Source: Prostheceraeus crozeri (lineage: Eukaryota > Platyhelminthes > Polycladida > Euryleptidae). From it: a stretch of DNA of 64,000 bases. The DNA lies in the NCBI GenBank assembly GCA_907163375.1, contig CAJQUW010007484.1, forward strand, positions 124,001 to 188,000, given 5' to 3'. The translations under genes and the position numbers were made by a program. Shown here in pieces: positions 48,291 through 59,650 of this stretch (position 1 is the stretch's first letter; each line of letters starts with the position of its first letter). A model generated the notes under the pieces. The model saw only the letters and a list, made by a program, of their open reading frames with translations. It was not told the DNA's origin and made no database searches.

Positions 48291-51206
48291 CTTCGGTTCA
48301 AAAGTTCTATTATGACCTCAAATTCATTCATGAACTATCACAATTTCAATGCGATAATGTGCTAAAACTCACATTAATAAGGTAGATTATTCGGCATTCA
48401 GAATGAACTAGGGGCCTATCATACCGTAAATTTTAACTACGTAAATCGACAAACGCTGTATTTAAGGTATATCCTAAAATGAATATGCACCAAACAGTCT
48501 GACAATTCCTGAGGGCGCAGTGAACTTACGTTATACCGCAAATGTTTTCTGTCAAGGTTAGTGATACAACGAATGTTTATCAAAGACTGGAATTATGGTG
48601 TCTTACGCTATTTTTATGGTGTAGTGTACATTGCATATTATACATCTATTGAGGCACCTGTGTACAATTGAAAGAAAAAGGACTTTGAGGCTAATCAATA
48701 ACTTACACATTCAAAGTACTTTTTCTTTAAATCAACAATCACATAGGCCAATGGCAGTTACCAATTACACTTATGTTCATTTATATAGATTATTTTCATA
48801 ACACATGTCACACTTCTTTCAGCTTCAAAATTACTCAGAGAGCGAATACCGCTTCATATGTAAACACCTTGGTCATACTTTGAACGTACATGAACGGTTC
48901 TACAGATTACGAGGAACAGCGGTAGAAATGACCAAAGTTGCGGATATCTTACGCAAAGACTATATGAACATCAGCAATGACAGGGACGGAAAGATCGATC
49001 AAAAGTGAGTTCGACATTAACTTTGATTAATTCCCTCATGAATTGTAAACTTCATTAAGGAGCCATGATAACCGTATAGTACAGAGTATTTTTATAAAAC
49101 ACTATCTTTGTTTCCATCTGGCTGATCCCGAACATGTTCTTATTAGCATTTCTTTAATGAATTTTGTAATAATTATTTGGCTTAGATTTGCCATTATTTT
49201 GATAACAAGTATCTTTGTGATTGGGTATCAAGTGTTGTAAAAAAGATAAAATTCTGTTTCAAACTGGAACAACTTTTTGTCTGTATGTTTTTTGAGTACC
49301 GTAATACTATAGAAATGGCTAATGAGTTTAATCTTCAAATGCAGCGCTGTTAGTTTCTAGTAAAACGTGACTCACTGATTTTTTTCACTTTCAGGAATAT
49401 CTCAGAAAAAAATATCAACAAAAAAGCAGGTAGGATCATTTGTTTGTATTTCATATTTCGTCAACAACTAATGAACAATGGTATAATAGGACTTATAGTG
49501 AAAAGGAGGAGAAATGTTCTTTTGACTTTTTTGATGGTTTTCGTCGACTGAACCTTTTTTGAAGCATTAAACGATCACCACAGTTCGGTTAACGTACTCG
49601 TAAAACAGAGTATCTGAAAACTTGCGTTAATTGATATATCTACTAGATATATTATTAGGAGTGGTACGTTTCGTCAACACCATTATCGTTCATATCGTCG
49701 AGGATGAAATGAGAAAACTTGAAGTAATTCCTATGGAAAAGTCTCCTAAATCCATAGAATTAGATAATAGTATGCCAACCCGAAAACAAGAAAGCCAGCT
49801 CGCAAAATTTGCTTTTTGCCCCAACTAAGTTCCCCCGGAGTGTGCCATAATTTTCATGCAATTTCCATTCTAGGACTTTCTATGGTATTGTTAATTTCTA
49901 TGCCTAAATCATGTCTATATGTCTGACAAATCTATGTAATTATTGATTACTTAAGGATTTGCAGCATAGCATTTTCCTGTGCTGTTATCTGGCATAGATT
50001 TCAATCGATTCCATTTCGATGAAAAATGGATATATATTATTTCAAGAGATTTTACATAGATGTAATTCAGTTAGTCGACGAAATGAAAGTTTTTCTTGAA
50101 AATGGGTGTCGATGAAATGGACATGTCGACAAAAAGTATTCATCCAAATATATATATTTATAATATCAAGGTTGTGTTTACGTAATTCGTTCCATTATTC
50201 AGCTACGCGATGGGCGAAAGACCAAACAATGTACCTCAAAATGAAATTTTCAAAAGAAATCAATTCTAATACATCAATCAGTAAAGTGAAATGGAGGCTG
50301 TAAAACAAATGCCACTGCTCCTGAAAAAGAGGACGTGGAAGGATGTGACAGATAAGGTATGTTTTCTTTGTTTAATACGTGCTTTAATTCAGTATTGTAA
50401 AGCATTATCATTAAGTTTAAAGAGTAAAAAAATTTCGCGGGCTCTAATTATTATCTTAATTCTGCCACAGTTGTTCGGGAGTTTCTTTAACCCATTCAAA
50501 TGGAGCGACGGTTGATTCTAGAAATGTTCTTACGGTCCTGATCCAATCTTTGAATTTTATTTGTTATGGTGCTATGACTTAAGTAATGATTTAAGTTTTT
50601 GCTGAACTATAGTCGCTGCACTGTTCTGTTTCATTAAACTTAATATCGAAATCGTACATTAAAATTTACATCGATGATCGCGAATCTTCTCTTATCAACT
50701 ATTTTCTGTTCTCTTTCATGATTGACTATATTGGCTTTACCTCGGAGAACTTCCAAATGATATCGTAATCAGTTAGAATTATATATATCCTTCTTGTAAT
50801 TCTTCTAAATATTTACATGTCATTCTGGGGAAATAAGCTCATCAGCTTTACATCATCAACAATCGACGTCCAGTTATTTATGTCATGAATTTAAACAAAT
50901 TTGTAGAATTATGTCATCAATTCTGGTTATCTGTTCATTTGATTAATGATTAACAGGGATGAGAATTTTCTGCGCATCCGCGGAATTCCGCAGGGGTCCC
51001 TATAGATTATGCTAATATGTATTATCTAATTATTTCTATCTGGGACCCTCTAAATTTCAATTTCAGCTGTGTCCCCCGTTATTCCATTCTGGTCCCTGGA
51101 TTTAGTATAATTATATATTTCAAAGTAAGGAAAATCATTATCAAGCAAGATAAAATACAGCCTACTGGTTGTATGTATATATACGATATAGCAATTAGAT
51201 AATATA

Positions 51207-52987
51207 CAGGGTGCGGCAGAAAAACCAAGTGTTTTTAATTTCGCTGTATCTCATTACATTTAGAAATAAAATAGAAATAACTGATGTCAATGTGTTCTTT
51301 AGGTCATAGCATTTACGTTTTTGTCCACATTGGACCACAATTTATTATTTTTTGTAGCAGTTTTTTTAACTTAATAATTATAGTCATTTTCTCCTTTTAT
51401 GCACTTAATGAAACGATGTTACAGTAAGAACCTAAGTGCTTTGAAAACAAAAGCTTTTAACACATTCACTTTATTATGTATAGTGATCAAGATTCAATCG
51501 ATATCTTGAATGTCAATAAACGTTAGAAATTAGCAGTTTTAAAACAGTTCACGCAAACTTGAAGAACCATTAACAGCAACAAGTCTGAGAGAATGACTGA
51601 TTGGACTTTAGAACATCGCATCTTTGTGTACGACACTTTCGTAAAATGCAATGAATCTGTGACCACTGTCCAGCGTGAGTTCCGCCGCTACTTCAATATC
51701 AATAGAAATGATTCAGTGCCTTCTCGGGACACCATTTTAAGATGGGTGAATAATCTTCGTACGCAAGGATCGCTATTGAAGAAAACACCACCAGGGCGAA
51801 TGCGTGAAGTGCGGACTCAACAGAATATTGACAGAGTCAGAGAAGCGGTGGAGCGAAGTCCGGACCGGTCAGTTAGAAGGCAAGCGGTTGCAATGGGAAT
51901 CAGTGATCGAACGATGAGACGAATTTTGCATGAAGATCTTAACTTTCATCCATACAAAATAGCGATAGCAAACGAACTGAACACGAATGATTATCCCCAA
52001 CGATTGAAGTTTGCACAGGACATGCTTGCTCTCTATGAAAATGAGGATTTGAAGATCGCGATGAGTGACGAAGCACACTTCCACTTTAATGGCTCTGTCA
52101 ATAAGCAAAACTGCAGATACTGGTCATCGGAGAATCCCCGGCTTACTCATGAAACACCTTTACACAGCCCCAAGGTGACCGTATGGTGTGCAGTTGGAAG
52201 ATTTGGCATCATCGGACCTTACTTCTTTGAAGAAGGAGGAGTTACGGTAACCGTGACATCTGAGCGTTACGTTAATATGGTGAAAACGTTTCTCATCCCG
52301 GAGCTGAGAAGACGCCGTCTCAATCGTCGATCTCTCTGGTTTCAACAAGATGGCGCAACAGCACATACTGCTACAAAAACAATTAGTGTTCTTTGTGAGC
52401 TGTTCCCAAATCGACTCATTTCCAAATCTGGTGACATTGTATGGCCACCTCGCTCGCCTGATTTATCGATTTGTGATTTCTTTCTTTGGGGTTGGCTTAA
52501 GTCCTTAGTTTATAAGGACAAACCCCGCACTCTCGACGAATTGAAGAATTCAATAAGGAATCAAATCGCATCAGTCGGTGTCAATATGCTTGAGCGAGTC
52601 GAAACTAACTTCCAAGAGCGTCTTCGTTGTTGCGTTAAAGTGAACGGTCATCACATGAGTGATGTTATTTTCCATTCGTAATTTTGATGTTATTTCTGCT
52701 TGTCATGATATTTGTATTTTCAAAAAATGAATATTATGTTAAAAGCTTTTGTTTTCAAAACACTTAGGTTTTTTCTCCGATATAATTTCATTAAGTGCAT
52801 GAAAGAGCTATCTATAATTTTAAGTTAAAAAATCTACTTCTAAAAATATGAAATTGATGTCCAATATGGACAAAAACGTAAATGCTATGATCTAAAGAAC
52901 ATGTATACATAAGTTATTTCTATTTTGTTCCAATATGTACTGAAATATAGCGTAATTAAAAACACTTGGTTTTTCTGCCGCACCCTG
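51207..52987 (+). mobile_element. complete Tc1/mariner-type DD41D transposon, 1781 bp
   Basis: Ends CAGGGTGCGGCAGAAAAACC in inverted orientation, each bordered by TA (51205-51206 and 52988-52989). The inverted similarity continues for about 270 bp, through AAGTGTTTTTAATT, ATAGCATTTACGTTTTTGTC and TTTGAAAACAAAAGCTTTTA, so the TIRs are very long for the superfamily. The transposase between them is uninterrupted. The element lies in the last intron of the second YR-like gene. The arms differ at scattered positions, so the copy is not brand new. Confidence 0.9.
51593..52681 (+). CDS. Tc1/mariner-type DD41D transposase, 362 aa, intact
   Basis: The N-terminal helix-turn-helix region (WTLEHRIFVYDTFVKCNESV, VPSRDTILRWVNNL) resembles the DUF4817 head common in this clade. 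A second HTH follows (SVRRQAVAMGISDRTMRRIL). The catalytic core has D159 (MSDEAHFHFNG), D253 (WFQQDGATAHTA) and D295 (SPDLSICDFFLWG). The spacing from D253 to D295 is 41 residues, hence DD41D; mariner has 34 and Tc1 has DD34E. Length and all blocks are normal, with no stop or shift. ATG 51593 directly precedes the HTH block. The protein would excise and insert the flanking element at TA sites. Confidence 0.9.
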   Translation: MTDWTLEHRIFVYDTFVKCNESVTTVQREFRRYFNINRNDSVPSRDTILRWVNNLRTQGSLLKKTPPGRMREVRTQQNIDRVREAVERSPDRSVRRQAVAMGISDRTMRRILHEDLNFHPYKIAIANELNTNDYPQRLKFAQDMLALYENEDLKIAMSDEAHFHFNGSVNKQNCRYWSSENPRLTHETPLHSPKVTVWCAVGRFGIIGPYFFEEGGVTVTVTSERYVNMVKTFLIPELRRRRLNRRSLWFQQDGATAHTATKTISVLCELFPNRLISKSGDIVWPPRSPDLSICDFFLWGWLKSLVYKDKPRTLDELKNSIRNQIASVGVNMLERVETNFQERLRCCVKVNGHHMSDVIFHS

Positions 52988-53203
52988 TAGAAAGATTATA
53001 TACTATTATATCTATATATAATAGATATGGCGTGTCATTATATCAGATTCAAAGAAACGAAATGAAACTTAATAATGTTATCAGAGCTTAGCGCGGTCAG
53101 GTCTATCAGTCTTTGCCAAAATTCAGATTTATCAATAATTAGCCAAATATGTTTGCGAAAGAATAATGAAAGGTTGTTCACAGGTGGTAAGCAGTAATAG
53201 ACT

Positions 53204-53460
53204 TGTCCAAATTTGATTTTCACTCATGTTGAGAATCAATACGTTAAGCTGATACTACGCAAAGATTTAGATAAATGTAATAAAATATAATCGAATAAAA
53301 ATTATCATGCCCTCACTATAATGATTATTGATTGTTATTATGCGAATACTTCAATATTTGAGACAATGGTGGATGTTAAGTTGAAGATAGAATAATACAA
53401 ACATCTTTTATATTTTTTCACGTGATGAGAATTAATACAGTAAGTCGATGTCACACGACT
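53204..53460. repeat. diverged copies of the 47.7-kb tandem repeat
   Basis: TTTTCACTCATGTTGAGAAT and TTTTTTCACGTGATGAGAAT, with ACAGTAAGTCGATGTCAC, resemble the unit at 47735-48290. They lie just downstream of the DD41D element in the same gene. Confidence 0.5.
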
Positions 53461-53706
53461 TTTTAATTAAGAAATCAAAGAACGAAAATCGTCATACTTT
53501 CTAAATATTATCGGCATGAAGGCTGATAATTTGTTGTATCAGGCAGTGAAAATGTTTAGTCTTCTTGGTGCATGTGGTATCCTTTATTTAGTCATATGAC
53601 ACTATTAGTCGTTACTAAAATTTACCATTATTTATTGTTTCAGGTTCGCAATGAAAGTACACGATTGGCAAGGAATAGAGAACGAATTCATGAACTGAAG
53701 AATTAA

Positions 53707-54624
53707 CAATCCATGACCCCCTACGTTTAGCACATACGTTTCACTTGTTATTTTAAGATCGTTGTTTTTCTTTTACACTGGGTTTTCAGCTATCTTAAAC
53801 GCAACTTTATAATTCAAATCTCAATGTGATGATGAGTAACTTTTAAAATGAATCAGTATGCATATACATGTAGTTCGACCTCTGCAGTCAAAGACTATGG
53901 GTTCATAGTCATTGTCTGCAGCCATAGAGAAAATACCTCCTGATCTTTCGATGACTTTATGGAATTCCTATCGTTAGGGTTGATGGTGGCCTAAGTACGT
54001 AAATCTCTACAGTAATTTTCCAATTTAGAAATAGAATAATAAGTATACTCTTAGATCTTTAAGAAACAGCCTTGCGAATGAGCTTTAAGTGCCAGTTCTA
54101 CTCATTTGTTATGCTGGTTTGAAAGTTCCTTGTAATTGCTTCTGGGAGAAAATTGAACTTTGTAGATATACTAAAGCTGCCAAGTGTAGACCTATCCCAT
54201 AATGGTTGATTAACAATGATATTAATCGTCCATGTTATGATCCATTGAGTTATCTATTGTAAAATTAATGGATAATATATATGGCCAAAACTACCGGTAC
54301 CAAATTGCTCGTTCTTATATAGGGCCAAGTTTGTTATCGAGATTCATCAAAAGATAAGCTATAGTTCTCACCCAATATATGTGAGACATCTAGGCTATAT
54401 CTGATTAGGACTATAGCCGGTTATGGGCAGTTTTAATGGTTCGGAAATTGTAGACCTAAAGACGGTCTTAAGGCCCCTGTGAAACAAATCATATTAACTT
54501 ATAATACGACGAATGTTTATATTTGCAGATAAAAGAAAGCGAACAGTACAAATGTTTTACCATCAGAGACAATAAAGACTTAAATTACAATAATAATGTA
54601 GGCCTATTTTACTATGAGTTGACC
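53707..54624. other. 3' flank of the second YR-like gene; no gene seen
   Basis: AT-rich. AATAAA-type strings occur, but none is a clear poly(A) site. A weak purine-rich stretch near 53880-53960 has no coding support. Confidence 0.4.
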
Positions 54625-54628
54625 TTAA

Positions 54629-56043
54629 CCCTCCAACATCCAAGAAAAAAATTACGTTAACGTCCAGTGGGGGCCTTTGAGGCCCCCAGTGTATTTTTCA
54701 TGACTGACTGTTTGTTTAGATATGATACTGAACTCAATAAGGATGTTTAAGGAAAATACACATACAACATTTAGCATTAATACCTCTATAGTATAACGCA
54801 TTACATACATGTTATATCCATTTACTGTACATTTAGGCCTCTGCGATTACCATGAAAATCAAAACAATTCAGATGTAGAAGCTTTTTATAGCGTATCTAT
54901 AAAATCAATCCATTGCACAATGTTCGCTGATGATGCGACAATGTTCATTACAAACGTTTCTTTCGCATTCATGGCAGATCTGTCTCACCTTCCTCTCCAA
55001 TCGTAGAGGACAAAGGTAGCAGCGGCGTCTGGCGAGATTGAAGGTTACGCGAACAGGTCCTGGAGTTCCAGCCGAAGAGACCTCTGCTTCGTCAGACACC
55101 GCCATCAGCTGTGTTCCTAGTTCTATCAGGAACAAACGGCGTCTATGAGATGCTGTAGGGTAGTATTGAGGATGGATGGAGGTGTAGATGACAAAGGCAC
55201 TGTAGGAGGCCATGTCAATTAGATTGCAGAATATGGCAAATGGCCATATGGATATGGCCATCGCCTTGTCTTTCGTTTGCAAGAATATGTCCTGCACACT
55301 TGATCAAGAGTATCGACCCCGGCCTTGTTTCGATTGTAATCGAGAATCATTTTTGGCTTTCTTGGTTCCTCTGGCTGATATTCATCGTCATGATGAAACG
55401 TTGAAATCAGTGACACGGCTTTCCCTTTTTGGGAACGTAGGAGACTGGAGTGACGTCTCGTTGGAAGCCAAAAATACTTGTGAATGGTTCGCGACCGGGT
55501 GATGGTTGCATTTCTTTCGGAAGCTCACCTTTATTCTTTCTCATTGTTCCGGAATATGTCAGATCACGACCAAGAAGTGCTCGGGCAACATCAAGGCTCG
55601 AGGAGAAATTGTCTGCAGTCATGTGACGGCCGGTGTTCGAAAGAAATTCCGATAATTCCAAAACGACTCGAAATGCTTGTCCTATACCTCACGATTCGCG
55701 CCGATGCGTCCGGTGTAGATTTGAAAATTGCAACAATAGCTGTTTTCAGATTCTATCATGTACTATTGGCTTTACCTGATGTCACAAAAAGAGCCAAAAG
55801 CATGCAAAATTTGTCAAAATAGAGCTGGGGGCCTCAGAGGCCCCCACTGGTACTTAACGCTACAAAAAATCTACAGCCATATAGCACCTAAACTAGTGCG
55901 CATGGAGACTTAAAAATTCACATACATGTTCTAGACATGATAATTGAAGTTCTCAGGAAATCTGATTAAACTTGATCAAAAAAATGGATAGTCAGGAATA
56001 AAAATAAAAGTCGCCCTCAGAGGCCCCCATGGACGTTAAAGGG
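54629..56043 (-). mobile_element. piggyBac transposon remnant, 1415 bp, TTAA ends
   Basis: TTAA at 54625-54628 and 56044-56047 borders CCCTCCAAC and (read inward from the right) CCCTTTAAC. Both ends carry GGGGGCCT(T/C)TGAGG hairpins (54667 and 56012), with a third inside at 55829. The interior holds the C-terminal half of a piggyBac transposase on the minus strand. The N-terminal half is missing, so this is an internally deleted and decayed copy. Confidence 0.85.
54905..55770 (-). pseudogene. piggyBac transposase, C-terminal half, frameshifted
   Basis: From 5' to 3' on the minus strand: FQIYTGRIG, then MTADNFSSSLDVARALL and TYSGTMRKNKGELPKEM, then MILDYNRNKAGVDTLDQVC, then IWPFAIFCNLIDMASYSAFV. 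It ends in a cysteine-rich domain, CYLCPLRLERK...CHECERNVCNEHC. These are the DDE_Tnp_1_7 blocks and the C-terminal zinc-binding module that reads the TIRs. They lie in at least three frames (55661-55407, 55416-55219 and 55297-54905), so at least two frameshifts are present, with another near the 5' end. No function is possible. Confidence 0.8.
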
Positions 56044-56182
56044 TTAATCGACAGAAAAATCGTTCGTGGAGGAAAAATGCACACAGGAATTAATTAATTA
56101 TAAATTTCAAGTTATCATCTTTGCTGGGAATGCAGTTTTGCCCAGAGATGATCCAGATTCTCTTACAGTTCTTGTTAAATCG

Positions 56183-56595
56183 AGACATAGACTTACCGTT
56201 TAGTTAAAAGCATGATACTGCGGTACGAAATTAGTTCTCAATTGCATCATTATTTCTGTTTGCTGAAGAATTTAGCAAAAATAAAATTTGACTCGATCCG
56301 TTCTCCAATTCCTCCATGGAATCCTAATGTATGAAAATCGAAGACATAGACTTGCCGCTTTTTCCTTGGTATGTGTGTAAAAGAGTTCATGTAATGACAT
56401 AGACTTACTGGTCAATTACAAAATCCAAAACAGTCCATAACTGTAAGTTAGCGTGTGTATTTGAGTAAAATATATCAAAAATAATTGATTGTCATCTTCA
56501 GTATCCAACGTACGTCAGTTTGCCCGAGATCGCTCATGTTTGTAATGACATAGACTTCCAGGTCAGAGAACCGAGGACATAGACTTACACTTCGT
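56183..56595. repeat. cluster of GACATAGACTTAC motifs
   Basis: GACATAGACTT(A/G/C)C occurs at about 56184, 56343, 56395, 56547 and 56575, all in one orientation with irregular spacing. The inverse, GTAAGTCAATGTC, is a core of the tandem repeat at 47.7-48.2 kb. Confidence 0.6.
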
Positions 56596-56599
56596 GCGA

Positions 56600-58212
56600 G
56601 TAATAGTGTCTTTGTATGTCAGCTAAAGAAGCCGAGAAATATTTATTTGCAGCGTTTCGTTTGTAAATGATGATAAATAGGGCATCAGACTTTAGTAGTC
56701 TGTGCTGTTGATTACTTAATGATCGGAAGCTTGAGACAAAATGAGCAAGCTACACGACGAGTGACCTACATATCCTAGATCTGTGTGAAACTTTCCTGTT
56801 TTGTCGCCGTAAAAATACTCTATGCTGTAATGATATTGTATCAACTGTATACAGAATTTCAAATTACATGTCATAAAAGTTCACATTGTTTGCTCTAACA
56901 TACACAGAAATGCGAGGATGGTTTTGTGTACATTGCATTTTGTTGTAAGGATGAGAATTCAATCTCTATAGAGTACGCTTAAGTCGCAATAAATTGTGGG
57001 AGAAATATACAATAATTGCAATAAATTGTTCGTGGAATATACAAGAATTGCAATTAATACAGCAAAAAAACAAAGAAATTGCAATAATTTCATTGTAATT
57101 AATTGCAATTTATTGTCAAAAATATATGAGAATTGCGCAATTAATTACAATGTTTCCGTAATTTTGTCCGCTAGTGATCCTACTTACACTTATACTTCGT
57201 TCTTGATTCTAAGAAGATAGTAAGGCAAAAGATTGTTTGGTTATTTACGTGGCAGGGGCAGTTAAAACGAGAGACACAATCTATGGAATGCATGTACCAG
57301 GGTGCCCGCACATCCGGAATTATACGGAGATTTATTTTTCATACGGTAAAATCTTGTTTTACCCCACTTTCCCTTTCTAAAATGACCTGCGACCTCACAG
57401 TGATGAAAGGGTGTAAACGGGGTATCGGTGTGTCGCAAATAAGATTTGTCTTCTGAAACTCTTGTTTCTTAGGTTTTTACCTTGATGGACAGGCTTATTG
57501 CTGGCGTCTAACCGTACTCTGGCCAACAGCAGGATCTGGATTTCTTTATTTTATTGGTCATAAACGTTATTTTTGTTTGATTATTATTCATGACTTCTTC
57601 TACTTTCCAAGTTTTACTCTTTTTTAATGTGTGGTAGGCTTTTAGCCGTCCCATTAACACCACCCCCTGATTGTGTGGGCATGAATAGTCACTTTGATAT
57701 TCCATGTTTTGAATCAGGTTTTGGGTCTGACACCTATAGGCGCACTCATGATTGCATTTCCTCATTTTTGTTCTCTTTTTTACTTCCCCACCTGTTGTGG
57801 TCAAGCAAGGTGTGACAGATCCAACGCATTACGGCATGCGGGCGTCAGGTCTTGAGGGTCCCGAACCCATTGGTAATGCTCTGGGAGGCTGACCTGCTCA
57901 TCTGGCGAAAAAAGGAAAAAAGCTCGGTACATTTCCACTGCCACGGACAAGCGTGGGTAGCCCGATTGAGAGGTGGGTCCGTGTACTTGTATCCGGTCCT
58001 CTGTGGCCTATCTGGCCGTACACTTTGTCATGCGCATAGGGGTTCACATTTGGTTTTATCTTCACTTAATGCATCATGAATTATTGCACCAATAAGTGTC
58101 TTCTGGCTGCTATTTTTCCCCCTCTATTGATTTTTTATTCGTTCATATATCTAACGTTTTTTTCTCCATACTCCTATTTACCTACGGTATCCTAACTTAT
58201 ACAGTATAATTT
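56600..58212. other. no gene seen; AATTGCAAT-rich stretch at 56985-57150
   Basis: Around 56985-57150 the sequence repeats TTGCAATAA/TTATTGCAA-type palindromes and has inverted symmetry about 57075, so it may be a small MITE. The GC-richer part at 57830-58080 may be an unrecognised 5' portion of the LINE fragment that follows. Confidence 0.35.
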
Positions 58213-58760
58213 TTGTTAGGTGTCATGGAAATCATACATCCAATCGATCAGCAAGCATGGCAGCTCAGCGCATTGGTAGCATGTATCGTGCCAGCAGCTT
58301 TAACTGTCTGCTATCTTTACAAGTCTACCATACGTCCTCTAATGGAGTATTGTTGCCATCTCTGGGCTGGGGCCCCACAAACGCATCTTAACCTTCTTGA
58401 ACGTGTTGAGAAACGGTCCAAAAATCTTATGGGAAAGCAACTCGCTAACGGGTTGCAGCCTCTTTCCGTCAGACGGGATGTCGCTTCACTTAGTCTCCTC
58501 TATCGCTACTATTTCGGTAGAAGAAGCTCTGCAGTAAATTAGTGCGTACCGAAGCCAAAGATCTTCTCCCGAAGCACTCACATGCTGTCAAGTGAGCGTT
58601 GAACGCAGTCGCACAGTTCGAATAGCTTCTTTGTTCGCACGGTTCAGCTTTGGACTCAGCTGCCTCAAGCCACTTTCCCTGTCCAATACAACCTTGACAG
58701 TTTCAAGAGACGTGCGAACAGGCTTCTGATGGAGCGAGTTTGAAAAGATTCAACACTGAT
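58213..58760 (+). mobile_element. LINE reverse-transcriptase 3' fragment (type 1)
   Basis: LYKSTIRPLMEYCCHLWAGA and LNLLERVEKR, then SVRRDVASLSLLYRYYFGR, are the usual post-catalytic end of jockey/CR1-like LINE proteins. A shifted frame continues with SFFVRTVQLWTQLPQATFPV and LDSFKRRANRLLM, so a frameshift lies near 58540-58610. The N-terminal protein is missing. The last 230 bp repeat at 62381 in the tandem duplicate. Confidence 0.75.
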
Positions 58761-58879
58761 GATCTGATCTTTCAACTACGTAATCGCTTTAATCAAGAAT
58801 CTGGCATATCTTGTGTAGTATCTCTGAATCTTTTTTATCCCTATCTCAATACGGCTTTTGAGTAACGTTCTCAGTAGTA

Positions 58880-59445
58880 GTGGAGGATAGAACTCAGCAA
58901 GTGTGGCGAGAGTACGGTGTGCGTGGGTTAAATTTCGGGAGTTGTCTGGCTTGTTGCTGAAGGATGTATCATTGAGGCTGAAAGGAAAGGTTTATGCTGC
59001 ATGTGTGAGGAGTGCCATGATTTATGGGAGCGAAACGTGGACAGTGACGGTTGAGCAGAGGATGCGCTTGGAGCGTGCGGAGAACAGGATGCTGCGATGG
59101 ATGTGTGGAGTATCGTATAAGGATAAAGTATCGATGGAGCAGTTGCGAGACCGGATGGGTGTCGAGTCGGTTTCGGATGTTGTGAGGAGAGGGCGTCTGA
59201 GGTGGTTGGGTCATGTATTGCGGAAGGATGATGATGATTGGGTGAAGAAATGTACGACTATGGAAGTGGAGGGTGTTAGAAGAAAAGGAAGACCGAAGAT
59301 GACGTGGAATCAAGCTGTGGAGAGAGATTTGCGTGATGCGGGATTGAAGAAGACGGATGCTGCAGATCGTGTGCGCTGGGGACACCATACGTGGAACGCA
59401 AGCGGCCAACCCTCGCGTCGGCGAGGATGACGGCCGTAAGTAAGT
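58880..59445 (+). mobile_element. LINE fragment (type 2), C-terminal domain, copy A
   Basis: The open frame from ATG 58903 to TGA 59430 encodes RLKGKVYAACVRSAMIYGSE, then LRWMCGVSYKDKVS, RRGRLRWLGHVLRKDDDDW and RRKGRPKMTW. This is the standard C-terminal region of a widespread invertebrate LINE reverse transcriptase. The ATG is incidental, as the frame continues upstream (GVAR). A short TAAGTAAGTGTAAGTAG tail at 59430-59450 marks the 3' end. It is 5'-truncated and fused downstream of the type 1 LINE piece. Confidence 0.8.
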
Positions 59446-59650
59446 GTAAGTAGTATGTTTCCTTTACAATGTAGGTTAACTAAAATAATTCATTCAGAGG
59501 CACTGTGTGGTGCTTGGGTGACTGTCAGATAATGTCACAAATATAGGTGTCAGGAGATATAGGTGCTAATAAATATGCAACATGCTTTCATTATCATGTA
59601 ATGAAATCATGCCTTGTTTTATAGTCATGTAATTCTTACACACCTTTCAG

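Larger units (their letters stand above)
43479..53706 (+). pseudogene. zinc-finger tyrosine-recombinase-like gene, copy 2 (interrupted)
   Basis: Exons: 43479-44876, 48823-49004, 49395-49429, 50203-50356 and 53644-53706 (stop TAA 53704). Others may be missing near 49.6-49.8 kb. The first exon begins with CCPYCQKF...HLNSQH and CAGYY...WRHVC fingers, as in copy 1, and ends TTLQ/GTGAGA at the same position as copy 1's SATNLQ/GTAATA. The next exon carries the recombinase end CKHLGHTLNVHERFYRL with the candidate tyrosine. The last exons encode LLLKKRTWKDVTDK/VRNE, a family C-terminal tail not seen in copy 1. Breaks: an in-frame TAG at 44592-44594 and a one-base shift near 50285. It therefore looks recently inactivated, unless read-through or unseen splicing is used. 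Introns hold a Crypton-like gene, satellites and a complete DD41D transposon. Confidence 0.65.

Noticed and set aside
50956-51010. Complete CAGGGATGAGAA MITE
   Set aside because: Only one end is recognisable; no inverse terminus was found within a few hundred bases.
47735-53460. Long terminal repeats of a retroelement (similar units at 47.7 and 53.2 kb)
   Set aside because: The units are about 180 bp and tandem, diverged, and enclose only host exons and a DNA transposon. No reverse transcriptase or LTR features are present.
58969-59409. Minus-strand 146-codon ORF (and its twin at 62818)
   Set aside because: Antisense shadow of the LINE C-terminal frame; its Arg/Ser/His-rich composition reflects the opposite strand.
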